Position numbers and translations under genes: made by a program
In this document: piece after piece, positions 26,246 through 35,945 of the stretch
Numbering within the stretch: position 1 is the first letter of the stretch
Layout: every line of letters begins with the position of its first letter
DNA from: Porcincola sp945869225
GTDB lineage: Bacteria; Bacillota; Clostridia; Lachnospirales; Lachnospiraceae
DNA length: 64,000 nucleotides
Direction of reading: 5' to 3'
Assembly: GCF_052118625.1 (NCBI RefSeq)
Contig: NZ_JBQKGW010000016.1
Coordinates: 7,163 to 71,162 of the forward strand
Notes under the pieces: generated by a model
The model's input: only the letters and a program-made list of their open reading frames with translations
Told to the model about the DNA's origin: nothing
Database searches by the model: none

Positions 26246-26251
26246 GTCTGT

Positions 26252-27529
26252 TTATTCCCCCATTATCTCTTTCTTGCCAATATCCCGACGATACATCTCA
26301 TCCTCAAAGCTGACCTCGGAGACAGCCCTGTAGGCGCGCTCCCGTGCCTCTTTGAGGTCCTTTCCAAGCGCTGTGATTCCCAGCACCCTTCCGCCATTGG
26401 TAACCACCTGTTCATCTTTCAGCGCGGTTCCGGAATGGAAACAGAAGCAGCCTTCCTTTCCCCGGAAATGCTCAAGTCCGCTGATCGGAAGCCCTTTTCT
26501 GTACTTCACCGGATAGCCGCCGGATGCAAGCATGACGCAGACGGCAGCTTCGTCTCTGAATGTCAGCTCAACCTGATCCAGCCGCCCGTCGATGCAGGCT
26601 TCAAAGACATCGACGATGTCGTTCTCCATCCGCGGGAGAATGACCTGGGCTTCCGGGTCGCCAAAACGGCAGTTGTACTCCAGTACCTTCGGCCCGTCCT
26701 TCGTCAGCATCAGGCCGAAGAAGATGACGCCGACAAATGCTCTTCCCTCCGCCCGCATCGCATCCACGGTCGGCTGGAAAATCTTCTCCTCACAGAAGGC
26801 ACGGACCTCATCCGTGTAAAACGGGCTCGGGGAGATATTCCCCATCCCGCCTGTGTTGAGCCCGGTGTCATCGTCTCCGGCGCGCTTGTAGTCCTGCGAG
26901 GAGGACATCTCCCGGAAGGTCTTCCCGTCACAGAAGGTCAGGACAGAAACCTCATGACCGGTCATGAACTCCTCGATGACCATCTGGCTGCCGGCATCGC
27001 CGAACTTCCTTTCACCCATGATCTCCTCCGCGCCGCGGAGCGCCTCCTCCAGGTTCTGGCAGATCAGGACGCCCTTGCCGAGCGCAAGACCGGATGCCTT
27101 CAGGACGATCGGGAAGGCGGCCTTCGTCTTCAGATATTCGATGGCGGCTTCCTTGTCCGAAAAGGTCTCATATGCGGCCGTCGGAATGTGGTATTTCTTC
27201 ATCAGATCCTTCGAGAACGCCTTGCTTCCTTCCAGGATCGCTGCCTTCTTCTCAGGCCCGAACACGCGAAGGCCTCTGGCCTTGAAGACATCGACAATTC
27301 CGCCCACAAGCGGATCGTCCATGCCGACGACCGTCAGGTCGATCTTCTTCCCGCAGGCAAAGTCTGCCAGTTTTTCAAACTCCATCGCACCGATCGGCAC
27401 GCACTCTGCAAGCTCTGCGATGCCAGCATTCCCCGGCGCACAGTAAATCTTTTCAACCCTGCTGCTACGCGAAATCTTCCATGCAAGCGCATGTTCTCTT
27501 CCGCCGCTGCCTACAATCAGAATTTTCAT
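26252..27529 (-). CDS. purD: Phosphoribosylamine-glycine ligase
   Basis: Second step of de novo purine synthesis: ATP-dependent joining of glycine to 5-phosphoribosylamine. 425 residues, normal length. Starts MKILIVGSGGREHALAWKIS; the ATP-grasp core shows FPIVLKASGLALGKGV and FGDPEAQVILPRM, and NTGGMGNISPSPF is diagnostic for PurD. GGGAG lies 6 nt before the ATG. Overlaps the end of purN by 4 bp, so translation is coupled. Confidence 0.97.
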   Translation of the reverse strand: MKILIVGSGGREHALAWKISRSSRVEKIYCAPGNAGIAELAECVPIGAMEFEKLADFACGKKIDLTVVGMDDPLVGGIVDVFKARGLRVFGPEKKAAILEGSKAFSKDLMKKYHIPTAAYETFSDKEAAIEYLKTKAAFPIVLKASGLALGKGVLICQNLEEALRGAEEIMGERKFGDAGSQMVIEEFMTGHEVSVLTFCDGKTFREMSSSQDYKRAGDDDTGLNTGGMGNISPSPFYTDEVRAFCEEKIFQPTVDAMRAEGRAFVGVIFFGLMLTKDGPKVLEYNCRFGDPEAQVILPRMENDIVDVFEACIDGRLDQVELTFRDEAAVCVMLASGGYPVKYRKGLPISGLEHFRGKEGCFCFHSGTALKDEQVVTNGGRVLGITALGKDLKEARERAYRAVSEVSFEDEMYRRDIGKKEIMGE

Positions 27530-28191
27530 ACCTGGCTCCCTTTCTGCGAACAGCTTCCCTCCTCCTGCTCCAGGACGGTCACCTTCCGGCCGTCCACCTT
27601 CACCTTCCCGTGCGCGATCAGATCAATCACCCTCGGCAGAATTTTCCACTCCGCCTGCTCCATGATCCTCAGCTGAAGCGACTTCGGCGTATCATCCGGA
27701 AGCACGGCAACCGCCTTCTGCATGATAATCGGTCCTGTATCGGTCCCGCTGTCCACAAAATGAACGGTAGCCCCCGAGATCTTCACGCCGCGCTCAAGTG
27801 CGGCCTCGTGGACCTTCAGTCCGTAATAGCCCTTTCCGCAGAAGGACGGGATCAGAGACGGATGGATATTGATGATCCTGTTTCTGTACACCTCGACCAT
27901 CTCATCCGGAATCGCACAGAGGAACCCGGCCAGCACGACCAGATCCGGCTGACGATCCCGCACGCACTCCAGAAGCGCCTCGTTGAAGGCCGTTCTGGAT
28001 GCATATGACTTCGGTGAAACTACCGCTGCCGGGATCCCGCGCCTGCGTGCCCGCTCCAGCGCAAAGGCGCCCTCGTTGTTGGACAGGACAAGCACGATCT
28101 CTGTATCTGTGATTGTCCCCGCATCGATGGCATCGATGATGGCCTGCAGATTTGTCCCGCCTCCGGAAACCAGTACCGCTATCTTGAACAC
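27526..28191 (-). CDS. purN: Phosphoribosylglycinamide formyltransferase
   Basis: Third purine step: formyl transfer from 10-formyl-THF to GAR. 221 residues from a GTG at 28191, which has GAGGAG 6 nt upstream and gives MFKIAVLVSGGGTNLQ, the standard N-terminus; an ATG 20 codons further up would add an unconserved tail. Catalytic residues are in place: Asn-His in NIHPSLIPSF and Asp in DSGTDTGPII. Between purM and purD, with 4 bp overlap to purD. Confidence 0.95.
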   Translation of the reverse strand: MFKIAVLVSGGGTNLQAIIDAIDAGTITDTEIVLVLSNNEGAFALERARRRGIPAAVVSPKSYASRTAFNEALLECVRDRQPDLVVLAGFLCAIPDEMVEVYRNRIINIHPSLIPSFCGKGYYGLKVHEAALERGVKISGATVHFVDSGTDTGPIIMQKAVAVLPDDTPKSLQLRIMEQAEWKILPRVIDLIAHGKVKVDGRKVTVLEQEEGSCSQKGSQV

Positions 28192-28332
28192 CGCCGTCTC
28201 CTCATCCTTCCTGCCGCCGCCCGCGGCTTGTTCCCTGGCCTGCCTCATCATATGCCCATGCGGAAGAGCGTCAGCCCGCCCGGACCTGGATGAAGGTGTG
28301 GCGGGCCATCTTCTGCCTGATTCGCAGGCTGC

Positions 28333-29361
28333 TCAGATGACCTCCGCGCACTTCTGCATGCTTTCCTCAACCGATCCGATGACATACGCGCGCTCGCCCG
28401 CACGGCTGACCGCCTCAATCGCGGCATCCGCATCCTTCGGATCCAGGGCGAGCACCATGCCGATGCCCATATTGAAGGTGTTGTACATGATCTTCCCGGA
28501 GATATCCCCCTCCTTCTGAAGAAGGCGGAAGATCGGCGGAACCTCGTAGCTGTCCTTCCGGATGACAGCCTTCACGCCCTCCGGCAGCATGCGCGGCACA
28601 TTCTCATAGAAACCGCCGCCCGTCACATGGCTGCAGCCCTTGATTCTCACGCCCGCGTCCTTCACACTCCGAAGCGCCTTCACATAGATCTTCGTCGGGC
28701 GCAGGAGCACCTCTCCCAGCGTCGCGCCGAGCGATTCATGATAGGTGCCCAGCGTCTTTTCATCACAGGAAAAGACGGAGCGCACCAGGGAGAAACCGTT
28801 GCTGTGCACGCCGGAGGAGGCAATCCCCACCAGCACATCACCCGGCCGGATGTCCGCGCCTGTGATCAGGTCCTTTTTATCTGCCACGCCCACCGAGAAG
28901 CCGGCCAGGTCATATTCATCCTCCGGGTAGAAGCCCGGCATCTCTGCCGTCTCACCGCCGATCAGCGCCGAGCCGGACTGGACGCAGCCCTCCGCCACAC
29001 CCGAGACAATCTTCGCAATCTTCTCCGGATGATTCTTCCCGCACGCAATATAGTCCAGGAAGAACAGCGGCTCCCCGCCCGCGCAGGCCACATCGTTGAC
29101 ACACATCGCAACACAGTCGATTCCAACCGTATCATGGCGGTCCATCACGAAGGCCAGCTTCAGCTTCGTTCCGACACCGTCCGTCCCGGACAGAAGCGTC
29201 GGGTGTTCCATTCCCTTCACCGCATCCATCGAAAAGGCACCCGAGAAGCCGCCAAGGTCGGTCATGACCTCCGGTCTCATGGTGCGTGCGACAAACTGCT
29301 TCATCAGCCTGACAGACTCATACCCCGCCTCGATGTCAACCCCTGCGCTTCTGTAATCCAT
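28333..29361 (-). CDS. purM: Phosphoribosylformylglycinamidine cyclo-ligase (AIR synthetase)
   Basis: Fifth purine step: ATP-dependent ring closure of FGAM to AIR. 342 residues. Starts DYRSAGVDIEAGYESV, with LLSGTDGVGTKLKLA (conserved DGVGTK) and LIGGETAEMPGFY typical of PurM. GGGGG lies 5 nt before the ATG. Second gene of the purE-purM-purN-purD group. Confidence 0.97.
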   Translation of the reverse strand: MDYRSAGVDIEAGYESVRLMKQFVARTMRPEVMTDLGGFSGAFSMDAVKGMEHPTLLSGTDGVGTKLKLAFVMDRHDTVGIDCVAMCVNDVACAGGEPLFFLDYIACGKNHPEKIAKIVSGVAEGCVQSGSALIGGETAEMPGFYPEDEYDLAGFSVGVADKKDLITGADIRPGDVLVGIASSGVHSNGFSLVRSVFSCDEKTLGTYHESLGATLGEVLLRPTKIYVKALRSVKDAGVRIKGCSHVTGGGFYENVPRMLPEGVKAVIRKDSYEVPPIFRLLQKEGDISGKIMYNTFNMGIGMVLALDPKDADAAIEAVSRAGERAYVIGSVEESMQKCAEVI

Positions 29362-29383
29362 AAAGGCCCCCTATTCTCCCGTA

Positions 29384-29890
29384 TCAGTACTCCTTGTACC
29401 CGACTTCCTGCAACCTTGCATCCTTCTTCTGAACGGCTTCACACTGCTTTCCGGCATACGCCTTCAGCTTTTCCAGAAGCGCCGGACTGCTGATGGCCAG
29501 CATCCGGACGGCGAGAAGCGCCGCATTCTTTGTTCCGTCGATCGCAACCGTTGCCACCGGAATGCCGGACGGCATCTGAAGGATCGAGTACAGACTGTCC
29601 TCCCCGCCCAGCGTCTTTGAGTAAAGAGGGACACCGATGACCGGCAGCGGGAACAGCGCCGCGCACATCCCCGGCAGATGGGCTGCCATGCCGGCACCGG
29701 CGATGATCACCTTCAGGCCTCTTGCCTCCGCGCCCTTTGCGTACTCAAAGAACACATCCGGCTCCCTGTGAGCGGATATGACTCTCATCTCATACGGGAC
29801 TCCGAATTCTTCCAGAATCGCCGCAGCTTTCGACATGACTGGCAGATCCGAGTCACTGCCCATCACAATTCCGACAACCGGCTTCTCCAT
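29384..29890 (-). CDS. purE: N5-carboxyaminoimidazole ribonucleotide mutase
   Basis: Class I PurE, 168 residues, normal length. The active-site motifs MGSDSDLPVM, SAHREPD and AGAGMAAHLPGM are intact. It leads the purine group; no purK, purine riboswitch or clear promoter is seen in the 68 bp between it and the aminopeptidase gene upstream, so it may be transcribed from further up. Confidence 0.96.
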   Translation of the reverse strand: MEKPVVGIVMGSDSDLPVMSKAAAILEEFGVPYEMRVISAHREPDVFFEYAKGAEARGLKVIIAGAGMAAHLPGMCAALFPLPVIGVPLYSKTLGGEDSLYSILQMPSGIPVATVAIDGTKNAALLAVRMLAISSPALLEKLKAYAGKQCEAVQKKDARLQEVGYKEY

Positions 29891-29958
29891 CTTCCGTTTC
29901 CTCCTGATTTTTTACCGCTTTATCCTACCTTAATTGGGTCGCTTTCGCAAGCCATGCC

Positions 29959-32115
29959 TTATGCATCCGCATCAAGCGGCCCGTTCAGCTCCTCTGTCCC
30001 CTCCAGCACAAACCGGCCATCCCGGATGATTTCCTTCCTGCAGCTTCCATCCTCGTTCTCCACCTCGATCAGCCCCAGCTCCTCGTAGGGAATCGTGATA
30101 TCCGTATGGCAGTTGAAATAGGCCTTCGAGACATCCTCCTTCCGGAGTCTCGAGAAATCATTCTCCCGGGCGACGATCTTCTTTCCGTCCGGATTGCGCG
30201 TCACATTGTCCTCATCCCAGCTGTAGCAGGTGTCGCCCACCGCAAAGTGCGGACCTGTCTTCTCAGCGATCAGGATGTCCATCTTCGGTCCGATCTGATA
30301 CTTCCGGATCATCGCGTAGGCGGTCGTATTGGTTCCGATCGCAAACTCGCCCATCGGCAGCGTCTTGTGATGGAACAGAATGTTTTCCTCGATGTATGCC
30401 CGGTTTTCCTCCTCCGACTCGAAGTTGGAGCAGGAATAATCGGTGATGCAGCCATCCCTGAAATGAAGCTCCAGATCCCGGAAACTCAGTCCCTGCAGAT
30501 AAACCTGGCTGACAAACAGCACACCGTCCGTCCCCTTCAGAACCGGAGACGTGAACACCTCGCCCACCGGGATGTTGACGTCCGCGCCGCAGTTCTCAAA
30601 GATGGTCTCCTGCGCCGGATCCTGAAGCCTCCACAGCTGCACCGTCAGATCTGTATGGTTCCTTCCCCTCCCGAGGATGTGAACCTTCGTCCCCTTGTCG
30701 AGCGCATCAATCATCACCTGCTGGATCGCGCTGTATTTCTTCGCATCCAGCGTGTTGACCTTCATCGTCTCCCGGAAGATCTCCTCATATCGTTCCTCGT
30801 CGATTGTCGGAACCGGGAAGGAGATAATCGTAAAGGAACGCTCCTTTCCGTAGATGGCATCATTGACGATACGGGCTGTCTCATTTTTCAGCTTCACAGA
30901 AAGCGCCTGCTGCTTCTGGGAGTATTTCAGCGCCTCCTTCTTCGAGACCGGGTCAAACGAAGGTTCCCCGAAGACTTCCAGCACAGCAGGCCCGCCGTAG
31001 CGGTGCGCCTGCTCGAGGAATTCGCCGTACACCGTCTCCGTCACTTCGAGCTTCCGCTCCACAAACCGGGCATCAAGAAACAGGGCCGCATCCTCGCGGT
31101 GATCATAATCGTACTGCGGATTCGGAGACGCTCCCGTAAAGCCTCCTGTCCTCGACATACCCGTCACGGCAGACACCCCGCAGCGGACAATGGTCGGGCG
31201 AAGCCCCATTTTCAGGAAATTCCGGACCGCTGCCTGCATCATCCGCTCAAATCCCGCATGATAGATCAGCGAGACCGTCCGCTTTTTATACAGCGGCTTC
31301 TCGCCTAGAATAAAGCCTTCCCGGTATCCTTCTGTGAATGTGTCCGCCATCCGCTCTATTTCCGCTTCCGGGAGCGATGCCAGATACCGGAACGTTCTCA
31401 GCTCGTTTTCCGTAATATATTCTCCGCTCCGGTAAAGGGAAGACGGATCACTGGTATCGAGCGTCATCAATGTATAAACCGCATCGTCACAGGCCGGATC
31501 AATCTGTCCCCGGATCCGGTTTCTGAGAATCACATCTGTATTGTCGCTCTCAAACCAGTACAATGTCTCCCGGACATCCTCCGGCTTCGGCAGTCCCTCC
31601 GCAAACAGTCCGTACACCTGAATGAAGAGCTCCATGTGAGCGGCCAGCTCCTCCACCTTGTCCTCGAACACATAGGCGATCAGTCCGCGCTCCTGCGTGT
31701 ACAGAAAACACAGGAGGGAACCGAAATCAGCTCCAAGCATGCGCTCTGCACAGGCGGGATTCGCAAAGCTCTGCTCATAGTGGTCCGGAAGGATATCCTC
31801 ATACATCCGCCTGTTCATCTCCGGCCACTTTTCCGGATGGCTGTCATAGTACCCGCTCTTCAGGCCGGCTCTGATCCCGCACAGCTCCACAATAAAGGAC
31901 GCGGTGTCTCTGAAAAATGCTTCAAATGCCTCCGGCAGCGAATGGACGGCATGCGGATCCGCTCCCGGCGCACTGGTGCCTTCCCCTTCTCCGGCTGCAG
32001 AATTCGTCCCGGGGGCTCCCAGCTCCGCTGCAATTTCCCGGATCCGACCTTCCGCCAGTCCGTACCGCTCCTCGCAGAGATCAATCGCATCATAATCTAC
32101 CCAGATATTCCCCAT
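29959..32115 (-). CDS. M29-family aminopeptidase
   Basis: Metallo-aminopeptidase of family M29 (PepS/AmpT type), 718 residues. The catalytic half (about 480-690) has LGRGRNHTDLTV, NIPVGEVFTSPV (Glu ligand), PMGEFAIGTNTTAY (Glu), KTGPHFAVGDTCY (His) and NCHTDITIPYEEL (His/Asp), the metal ligands of the family. The N-terminal ~300 residues are additional to the ~410-residue classic enzymes but similar long versions occur in Clostridia. No signal peptide, so a cytoplasmic peptide-recycling role. Lies between the pyrimidine and purine genes. Confidence 0.85.
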   Translation of the reverse strand: MGNIWVDYDAIDLCEERYGLAEGRIREIAAELGAPGTNSAAGEGEGTSAPGADPHAVHSLPEAFEAFFRDTASFIVELCGIRAGLKSGYYDSHPEKWPEMNRRMYEDILPDHYEQSFANPACAERMLGADFGSLLCFLYTQERGLIAYVFEDKVEELAAHMELFIQVYGLFAEGLPKPEDVRETLYWFESDNTDVILRNRIRGQIDPACDDAVYTLMTLDTSDPSSLYRSGEYITENELRTFRYLASLPEAEIERMADTFTEGYREGFILGEKPLYKKRTVSLIYHAGFERMMQAAVRNFLKMGLRPTIVRCGVSAVTGMSRTGGFTGASPNPQYDYDHREDAALFLDARFVERKLEVTETVYGEFLEQAHRYGGPAVLEVFGEPSFDPVSKKEALKYSQKQQALSVKLKNETARIVNDAIYGKERSFTIISFPVPTIDEERYEEIFRETMKVNTLDAKKYSAIQQVMIDALDKGTKVHILGRGRNHTDLTVQLWRLQDPAQETIFENCGADVNIPVGEVFTSPVLKGTDGVLFVSQVYLQGLSFRDLELHFRDGCITDYSCSNFESEEENRAYIEENILFHHKTLPMGEFAIGTNTTAYAMIRKYQIGPKMDILIAEKTGPHFAVGDTCYSWDEDNVTRNPDGKKIVARENDFSRLRKEDVSKAYFNCHTDITIPYEELGLIEVENEDGSCRKEIIRDGRFVLEGTEELNGPLDADA

Positions 32116-32139
32116 ATCTCTTTCCTCATCTGAAATGTC

Positions 32140-32213
32140 CTGCCGGCTGCTGAATCAGTCCGCCGGCTGAAACATCCTGCCGGCTGCCGAATCAGTCCGC
32201 CGGCTGAAACATC
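32140..32213. repeat. 37-bp tandem repeat, two copies plus a partial third
   Basis: Units at 32140-32176 and 32177-32213 differ at one base and are followed by 7 bp of a third. Each unit contains two GCCGGC palindromes. It fills the spacer between the DUF6142-like gene and the aminopeptidase gene. Confidence 0.9.
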
Positions 32214-32224
32214 CTGCCGTTCCC

Positions 32225-32542
32225 TCAGGCGGCAAGCCCCCGGCAGAACAGGATAAACCAGACGGCCACCATGATTCCGTTGATGATCGTCCCTGTCTTG
32301 CTGAACCCATAGGACGGCTGTCTGTCACGAAAGCTCCGCAGTCCTGTGATCACACCGGCCAGAGCAGCCATCATGCCTGAAAAGCCGACCGCTCCTGCCC
32401 ACAGACCCGCCTTCCCCTTCAGCGCCGTGCAGGCTGTCAGAAGTCCGAGAAACAGGATGATTGTGATGCCTGAGAGCACCACACTCAAAACACCCTTCCT
32501 TCCTGCCTTTGGATGGATCTTATATGTATATGCCTTTGCCAT
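32225..32542 (-). CDS. Small membrane protein, DUF6142-like
   Basis: 105 residues with three hydrophobic segments (about 18-38, 46-66, 84-102) and a cytoplasmic start AKAYTYKIHPKAGRKG. The pattern GYGFSKTGTIINGI-like near the end (here YGFSKTGTIINGIMVAVWF) is typical of a Lachnospiraceae membrane family, probably DUF6142. GGAGG lies about 9 nt before the ATG. Function unknown. Confidence 0.65.
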   Translation of the reverse strand: MAKAYTYKIHPKAGRKGVLSVVLSGITIILFLGLLTACTALKGKAGLWAGAVGFSGMMAALAGVITGLRSFRDRQPSYGFSKTGTIINGIMVAVWFILFCRGLAA

Positions 32543-32666
32543 CTGAATCTCTCCTCCGTACCAGTTAAGTCCGCCGTGCCAGCTCTACAGTCTCTGAACT
32601 TCGGTCACGCGATGACGATCTGCCACTCAATAACGGTGTTCCGGTGTCCTGCTGCCCCGGCGCAGC

Positions 32667-33113
32667 TCACCGCGCCAGCCTTCTGCTCAGGGCAAACAAA
32701 AGATACCCCAGCAGTCCGCCCAGCGTGTTCAGGATCACATCGTCGACATCACAGCTCCCTCTCCTTGTCACCAGCTGCGCCAGCTCGACGCCGCAGGAGA
32801 ACAGAAAGCTCAGCGATACGGTTCGGTACGCACGCCTGAAATACCGGTGCATTGCCGGAAGAAAGAAGCCAAATGGAAGAAAGCCGATGATGTTTCCGTA
32901 TACGTTCAGGAAGACAGCCCGAAACCCGAGGGTTTCCCGGTAGACGAGGAACCGCCGAATCTCCACGAAGGGGACCAGGTTGTAGCGCATTTCCACGCTG
33001 GGGGCCCTGCCATACTCATCTGCAAAAAACAGAAAATAAATGAGCACCGCCAGGTAAAGAAAAAAAAGCACACCCGACACGCTCTGAATGTGCTTCTTCC
33101 TCCGTGGTGTCAT
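32667..33113 (-). CDS. VanZ-family membrane protein
   Basis: 148 residues, four membrane segments. VanZ signatures: NIIGFLPFGFFLP, SCGVELAQL and RRGSCDVDDVILNTLGG. VanZ in enterococci gives low-level teicoplanin resistance, but most homologues, as here outside a van cluster, have no known role. Its ATG overlaps the pyrE stop by 4 bp, so it is translated with the pyrimidine genes. Confidence 0.88.
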   Translation of the reverse strand: MTPRRKKHIQSVSGVLFFLYLAVLIYFLFFADEYGRAPSVEMRYNLVPFVEIRRFLVYRETLGFRAVFLNVYGNIIGFLPFGFFLPAMHRYFRRAYRTVSLSFLFSCGVELAQLVTRRGSCDVDDVILNTLGGLLGYLLFALSRRLAR

Positions 33114-33781
33114 ACACCGTACTCCTTATAGTAAGCGTCAATTCTCGCCTTGACGTCGTCGTCGATCAGGACTCTGCCGCCGACCTCCCGGTTGTAGAGA
33201 TAAGAGACGACTTCCTTCATGGTGACAATCGCCGTCGTCTTCAGCCCGTATGTCTCCTGGATCTCCTCCAGCGCGCTTTTTGTTCCGGTTCCGCGCTCGC
33301 AGCGGTCGACGGAGACGACTAGTCCGCATACCTGCGCATCCGCCGTGTCCCGGATGATCGGAAGGGTCTCCCGGATCGAGGTTCCGGCTGTTGTGACATC
33401 CTCGATGATCACGACCTTGTCGCCGTCCTTGATCGGACCGCCGAGCAGGATACCCTTGTCGCCATGATCCTTGATCTCCTTGCGGTTGGAGCAATACCGG
33501 ATCTCCTTCCCGCAGTCCTCGGAAAGCGCAATCGTCGCCGCAACCGAAAGCGGAATTCCCTTGTAGGCAGGTCCGAACAGAACATCAAAGTCTGTCCCGA
33601 AGGCATCCTCGATCGCCTTCGCATAGTACTCGCCAAGCTTCTTCAGCTGGCCGCCCGTCCGGTAAAACCCTGTGTTGACAAAGAACGGCGTCCTGCGCCC
33701 GCTCTTTGTGACAAAGTCTCCGAACTTCAGGACCTCACAGTCTACCATGAATTCAATGAATGATTCCTTGTACTTCTCCAT
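33110..33781 (-). CDS. pyrE: Orotate phosphoribosyltransferase
   Basis: Fifth step of de novo pyrimidine synthesis: orotate plus PRPP to OMP. 223 residues. The PRPP loop is KVVIIEDVTTAGTSIRE and the family stretch is FGPAYKGIPLSVAATIALS. Last enzyme gene of the pyrC-F-K-D-E run. Confidence 0.97.
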   Translation of the reverse strand: MEKYKESFIEFMVDCEVLKFGDFVTKSGRRTPFFVNTGFYRTGGQLKKLGEYYAKAIEDAFGTDFDVLFGPAYKGIPLSVAATIALSEDCGKEIRYCSNRKEIKDHGDKGILLGGPIKDGDKVVIIEDVTTAGTSIRETLPIIRDTADAQVCGLVVSVDRCERGTGTKSALEEIQETYGLKTTAIVTMKEVVSYLYNREVGGRVLIDDDVKARIDAYYKEYGV

Positions 33782-33881
33782 AACCTCTCCTCACTGCCGC
33801 TTCTCCCGGCACTCTGATACCGGCCCTGCCGCCGCACTGGCCGCTTATTCTGTCTTCCTGCGCGCCTGTTCCTTGTGCCCG

Positions 33882-34805
33882 TTACCTGACACAGCCGACC
33901 AGCTCCCTGACCGAACCGATCTGATTCTCCTCCAGATACGCTCTGATCCCGTCGATGACGCGGATCACCGTTGTCTGATCCCGGAAATTCGCCGTTCCAA
34001 CTGAAACAGCGCTGGCACCTGCCATGATCATCTCCAGAGCACCCTCCGCATCGGCGATGCCGCCCATCCCGATGATCGGAATCTTCACACTCTGTGCGCA
34101 CTCCCAGACCATCCGGACAGCCACCGGATGAATCGCCGGGCCGCTCAGCCCGCCGGTCCGGTTCGCCAGCGCAAAGGTTCTTCTTCTCACATCGATCTTC
34201 ATCCCGGTGATGGTATTGATCATCGACAGCGCATCCGCACCGCCTGCCTCCGCCGCCTTTGCAATCTCCCGGATATCGGTCACGTTCGGACTCAGCTTCA
34301 TGATCACCGGCTGCCGGGCAGCCTTTTTCACCGCCGCTGTGATCTGCTCGACCGCCCGGGGATTCGTCCCGAACGAAATGCCGCCCTCCTTCACGTTCGG
34401 ACAGGAAATGTTGATTTCCAGAAGGTCCGCGCGCTTTTCGTCCGCGAGTCTCCTCACGCAATCGACGTACTCCTCGGTGCTGTGTCCGCAGACATTCACG
34501 ACCACCTTCGTGTCAAACTGCTCCAGGAACTTCAGATCCCGCTTCGCAAATGTCTCTTCCCCTGGATTCTGAAGGCCGATGGCATTCAGCATCCCAGAAG
34601 GCGTCTCGCAGATTCTCGGGGTCGGATTCCCCGGCCACGGAACGGAGGCCACGCCCTTTGTCACGACCGCACCGAGTCGGTTCAGATCGACAAATTCTGA
34701 AAACTCCTGTCCGGACCCGAAGGTTCCGGACGCCGTCATGACCGGGTTCTTCAGCAAAACTCCGGCAATCTCCACACTCATATCCGGCTGCATATTTCTG
34801 TTCAT
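33882..34805 (-). CDS. pyrD: Dihydroorotate dehydrogenase B, catalytic subunit
   Basis: Class 1B (NAD-linked) enzyme, FMN-containing subunit, 307 residues. Visible: NPVMTASGTFGSGQEFSEF, catalytic-loop NISCPNVKEGGISFG with the Cys base, and GMGGIADAEGALEMIMAG. Works as a heterotetramer with PyrK, whose gene precedes it. Start taken at ATG 34805; ATGs four and eight codons further in are possible because the GGAGAGG sequence lies very close to the first. Confidence 0.95.
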   Translation of the reverse strand: MNRNMQPDMSVEIAGVLLKNPVMTASGTFGSGQEFSEFVDLNRLGAVVTKGVASVPWPGNPTPRICETPSGMLNAIGLQNPGEETFAKRDLKFLEQFDTKVVVNVCGHSTEEYVDCVRRLADEKRADLLEINISCPNVKEGGISFGTNPRAVEQITAAVKKAARQPVIMKLSPNVTDIREIAKAAEAGGADALSMINTITGMKIDVRRRTFALANRTGGLSGPAIHPVAVRMVWECAQSVKIPIIGMGGIADAEGALEMIMAGASAVSVGTANFRDQTTVIRVIDGIRAYLEENQIGSVRELVGCVR

Positions 34806-34958
34806 CCTCTCCAGCGGCGCCCGCCTTCTGCGGGCACTCCTATCAGTCTGCCCGCTGCCATCCCGGATTCCCGGCACGATCCGGTCTCTCCGGATGCCTT
34901 CCTGACTCCCAGGACTGTCCGGCTTCTGCGGACGCTCCGCTCTGCGGCTTGCGTTTCA

Positions 34959-35798
34959 TCACAATTCGACATCAATCGAATTGAATACCGGTCCCTCCGT
35001 GCAGACTCTCTTGTTTCTTACCTTGGAATGTTCATCGACATCAGTCGATTTGCAGACGCAGCTGAGGCAGGCGCCGATCCCGCAGGCCATCTTCTCCTCG
35101 AGTGACAGCCAGCACTCGGTTCCGGTCTCCTGCGCGTACGCCCGAAGCGCACGCAGCATGGGAGTCGGCCCGCAAGCACAGATCACATCTGCCTTCAGGT
35201 TTCTCCCGCGGATTGCGTCGAGCACGTTGCCCTTCGTCCCGCAGCTGCCGTCCTCCGTTGCAATGACCACTTCCGAGCAGGCTTTCAAATCGTCCACAAG
35301 AAACAGCTCGTCCCGGAATCCCAATACCGAGATCAGCCGCGGCGCACCCTTTTCACCCTTGCCTGCCGCCAGTGTCCTTGCCAGCTGCACCATCGGCGGA
35401 ATCCCGATTCCGCCCCCGATGAGAAAAACCGTCTTCCCCGACAGCCCCCTCAGGACAGACTCGGGAAATCCATTTCCAAGCGGTCCGGTCAGATCTACTC
35501 TGTCTCCAGCTGTAAGACGGGAAAATTCCTCCGTTCCCTTTCCGGCAACACGAAATACCAGCCGCAGCTCCCCGCTCTCCGGGTCTGCGCTGCAGATGCT
35601 GATCGGGCGCGGAAGAAGACGGGAGCGATCGTTGCTGTAAACCGAGACAAACTGCCCCGGCCTCGCTTCTGCTGCAATCTGCTCTGTCTTCAGCCTGAGA
35701 TCATAGATGCCTCCCGCAATCCTCGTATTCTGAAGGACCTCCGCCTTTTCTCTGAACTTTCGAACCGCTCTGATCCCCGTTTCCTGTCCGGCCTGCAT
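34959..35798 (-). CDS. pyrK: Dihydroorotate dehydrogenase B, electron transfer subunit
   Basis: FAD and 2Fe-2S subunit passing electrons from PyrD to NAD. 279 residues. FAD site RLLPRPISICS, NAD-binding VFLIGGGIGIPPMV, and the cluster cysteines in KMACGIGACLSCVCKS with a fourth in KRVC. ATG 35798 has AGGAG 6 nt upstream; a longer in-frame reading lacks such a site. The N-terminus is about 20 residues longer than usual even so. Confidence 0.95.
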   Translation of the reverse strand: MQAGQETGIRAVRKFREKAEVLQNTRIAGGIYDLRLKTEQIAAEARPGQFVSVYSNDRSRLLPRPISICSADPESGELRLVFRVAGKGTEEFSRLTAGDRVDLTGPLGNGFPESVLRGLSGKTVFLIGGGIGIPPMVQLARTLAAGKGEKGAPRLISVLGFRDELFLVDDLKACSEVVIATEDGSCGTKGNVLDAIRGRNLKADVICACGPTPMLRALRAYAQETGTECWLSLEEKMACGIGACLSCVCKSTDVDEHSKVRNKRVCTEGPVFNSIDVEL

Positions 35799-35945
35799 AC
35801 CCGTCTCCTGTTCTTTCACAACACGTTTCCTGTGTTCGCCCAAAATCCCCGGAACGATCACCCTGTTTTTCCTGATTTCCCGGAATACTCTGTCCTATTT
35901 TGCGCCGGCATCTTTGATCTGGCCGGGCGGCAGTCCCCGGTTCAG

